Positions 63,024-64,000 of a stretch of 64,000 nucleotides of DNA are shown piece after piece. The notes below the pieces were generated by a model. That model was not told the origin of the DNA. It did not search any database and saw only the letters and a list, made by a program, of their open reading frames with translations. The translations under genes were made by a program, and so were the position numbers. Location: NCBI GenBank assembly GCA_902531515.1, contig CACAEJ010000001.1, forward strand, positions 160,078 through 224,077, read 5' to 3'. Numbering within the stretch: position 1 is the first letter of the stretch; each line of letters starts with the position of its first letter. Origin of the DNA: an uncultured Pseudohongiella sp. (GTDB lineage: Bacteria; Pseudomonadota; Gammaproteobacteria; Pseudomonadales; Pseudohongiellaceae).

Positions 63024-63413
63024 TCAGTTATTTTCAGGCAGTCGTTTGCCAGTTACGGTGAAGTTCCCCTGCTGAGTAAATAAGGTTCCAGCAAGCTCGT
63101 TGCCATTTATGGTTCCATTGAAGCTCAGGCGGCTGGCTATGCCCAGCGATGGGAGATTTTCACCATCGGTTGACCAATTAATACGACTTCCAGCTAGTTC
63201 GACTTCCTCTATACTAACTTTAGAATTCGCGGAAATAGTTAGGGTGGGCTCGGGTGTTATTATCCACGTAGAGTCTTGGTCTGTGCTTCCCAACTCTATG
63301 GTTGTCTGCCATGTGCCTACACTAATGGGCTCACATGCAAGTAGGGCAAGGGAGATTATCGCTGTTGCAATCGGTTTAAATAATTGCTGTAGAATACCAC
63401 TCTGAGTTTTCAT
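63024..63413 (-). CDS. small lipoprotein of unknown function
   Basis: 129 residues with a lipobox (SLALLAC, Cys27) after a hydrophobic leader. The mature part is beta-rich: PTLTISANSKVSIEEVELAG, FNGTINGNELAGTLFTQQGNFTVTG (fragments), as in small outer-membrane-facing lipoproteins with a beta sandwich. No family recognised. It lies 40 bases upstream of the PQQ gene at 62983 on the same strand and so may be cotranscribed with it. Confidence 0.7.
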   Translation of the reverse strand: MKTQSGILQQLFKPIATAIISLALLACEPISVGTWQTTIELGSTDQDSTWIITPEPTLTISANSKVSIEEVELAGSRINWSTDGENLPSLGIASRLSFNGTINGNELAGTLFTQQGNFTVTGKRLPENN

Positions 63414-63522
63414 ATCACATAGTAAGTTTATGATGGGTGTATGTTAACTTATGTCCTGTTAGTTTAAACGATAAATTTCTACATTTAGAGCATCGCCTGA
63501 AGTCAAAGAAGAGGTAACTTGG

Positions 63523-64000
63523 ATGGAACAAAGGAAACTTGGCGGCTTAAAAGTATCCGCAGTGGGGCTAGGATGTATGAGCATGTCTCAGGGTTATGGT
63601 TCTGCAGAAAGAAAAGAATCTGAGAGAACACTCCATCGGGCTCTCGATATTGGCTACACTTTTTTGGACACGGCGAGCGTTTACGGTACTGGGCATAATG
63701 AAAGACTCCTCGGGGAGGCCCTGAGAAACCGACGAGATGAATTTTTCTTGGCAAGTAAATGCGGAATCATAAACAAGGATGGTAAACGTGGCGTTGATGG
63801 TACTCCAAAAAATATCTCGCAGACGTTAGATGATAGTCTTAAGCGACTAAATACTGATTACATCGATCTTTACTATCTTCATCGAAGGGATTTCAATGTT
63901 CCAATTGAGGAAAGTGTCGGTGCTCTTGCCGATGCTGTTAAGGCTGGGAAGATTGGTCACATTGGTCTCTCCGAATGTTCATCTGAGACCATTGGGCGAG
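63523..64000 (+). CDS. aldo/keto reductase (3' end outside window)
   Basis: The first 159 residues of an NADPH-dependent aldo/keto reductase, cut by the window edge at 64000. The catalytic tetrad is complete in the visible part: D49 and Y54 (FLDTASVYG), K79 (ASKCG) and H120 (YYLHRRD). MEQRKLGGLKVSAVGLGCM at the start is typical of the YajO/PLR-like subgroup. GAGG lies 11 bases before the ATG. Divergent from the lipoprotein gene across 109 bases. Confidence 0.92.
   Translation, partial: MEQRKLGGLKVSAVGLGCMSMSQGYGSAERKESERTLHRALDIGYTFLDTASVYGTGHNERLLGEALRNRRDEFFLASKCGIINKDGKRGVDGTPKNISQTLDDSLKRLNTDYIDLYYLHRRDFNVPIEESVGALADAVKAGKIGHIGLSECSSETIGR

Noticed and set aside
1..64000. Search for CRISPR arrays, tRNA/rRNA, insertion sequences, integrases and attachment sites
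   Set aside because: No repeat-spacer pattern, cloverleaf, transposase or integrase was seen by eye; a dedicated RNA and repeat search would be needed to exclude small ones.

Overview
The window looks like chromosomal accessory sequence from a moderately AT-rich proteobacterium, most likely a marine-type gammaproteobacterium. This rests on gene content (YghU-type GST, aau-type amine dehydrogenase genes, NupG-like permease, DUF1592/DUF1552 pair, many quinoproteins), not on a phylogenetic marker; no rRNA, tRNA or ribosomal gene is present. Genes are tightly packed and no intergenic gap exceeds 300 bases. I see no transposase, integrase, phage gene, CRISPR array or plasmid function, and no recognisable transcription regulator among about 52 genes.

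Layout. 1-4151 (minus strand): a compact operon aauB-aauE-aauD-aauA for a tryptophan-tryptophylquinone (TTQ) amine dehydrogenase of the aromatic amine dehydrogenase type, followed by a mono-haem cytochrome c and a Tat-exported molybdoenzyme of the sulfite oxidase family that runs off the left edge. 4369-5553: a divergent YeeE/YedE sulfur-compound transporter. 5620-9463: a secreted NHL beta-propeller, a class III CoA-transferase, an enoyl-CoA hydratase and a GST. 9512-14338: a small exported protein, PQQ enzyme no. 1, an acyl-CoA synthetase and a metallo-beta-lactamase-like protein. 14502-21818: two Tat-exported PLP enzymes, an amidase, YghU, an exported methyltransferase-like protein and an exported amidohydrolase. 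22086-28921: DUF1592 cytochrome, DUF1552, ankyrin, split-barrel and beta-propeller proteins. 29040-37847: a mixed catabolic set (VOC, D-aminoacylase-type, nitronate monooxygenase, MBL hydrolase, NTF2-like, nucleoside-type permease, MetY, MaoC). 37882-41944: amino-acid permease, a secreted protein of unknown family, an FG-GAP protein. 42012-62983: five more PQQ enzymes among a pseudo-nuclease, NHL, SDR, SAM methyltransferase, SRPBCC, L-lactate-type oxidase, ABM and NIPSNAP proteins and a TonB-C-like protein. 63024-64000: a small lipoprotein and the start of an aldo/keto reductase.

How it fits together. Much of the coding capacity is for exported redox enzymes: six PQQ quinoproteins in four architectures (soluble, lipoprotein, cytochrome c fusion, membrane-anchored), one TTQ enzyme, one molybdoenzyme and several c-type cytochromes. 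The likely theme is oxidation of alcohols, sugars and amines in the periplasm with electrons passed to the respiratory chain, while CoA-transferase, acyl-CoA synthetase, hydratase, MaoC and SDR enzymes process the resulting acids as CoA thioesters in the cytoplasm. No PQQ biosynthesis gene (pqqA-E) and no TTQ maturation gene (mauG/mauF) is in the window. The strongest leads are the aau-type operon with its appended molybdoenzyme, the quinoprotein expansion, several exported proteins that keep an enzyme fold but have lost key residues, and paralogous exported families without a clear function.
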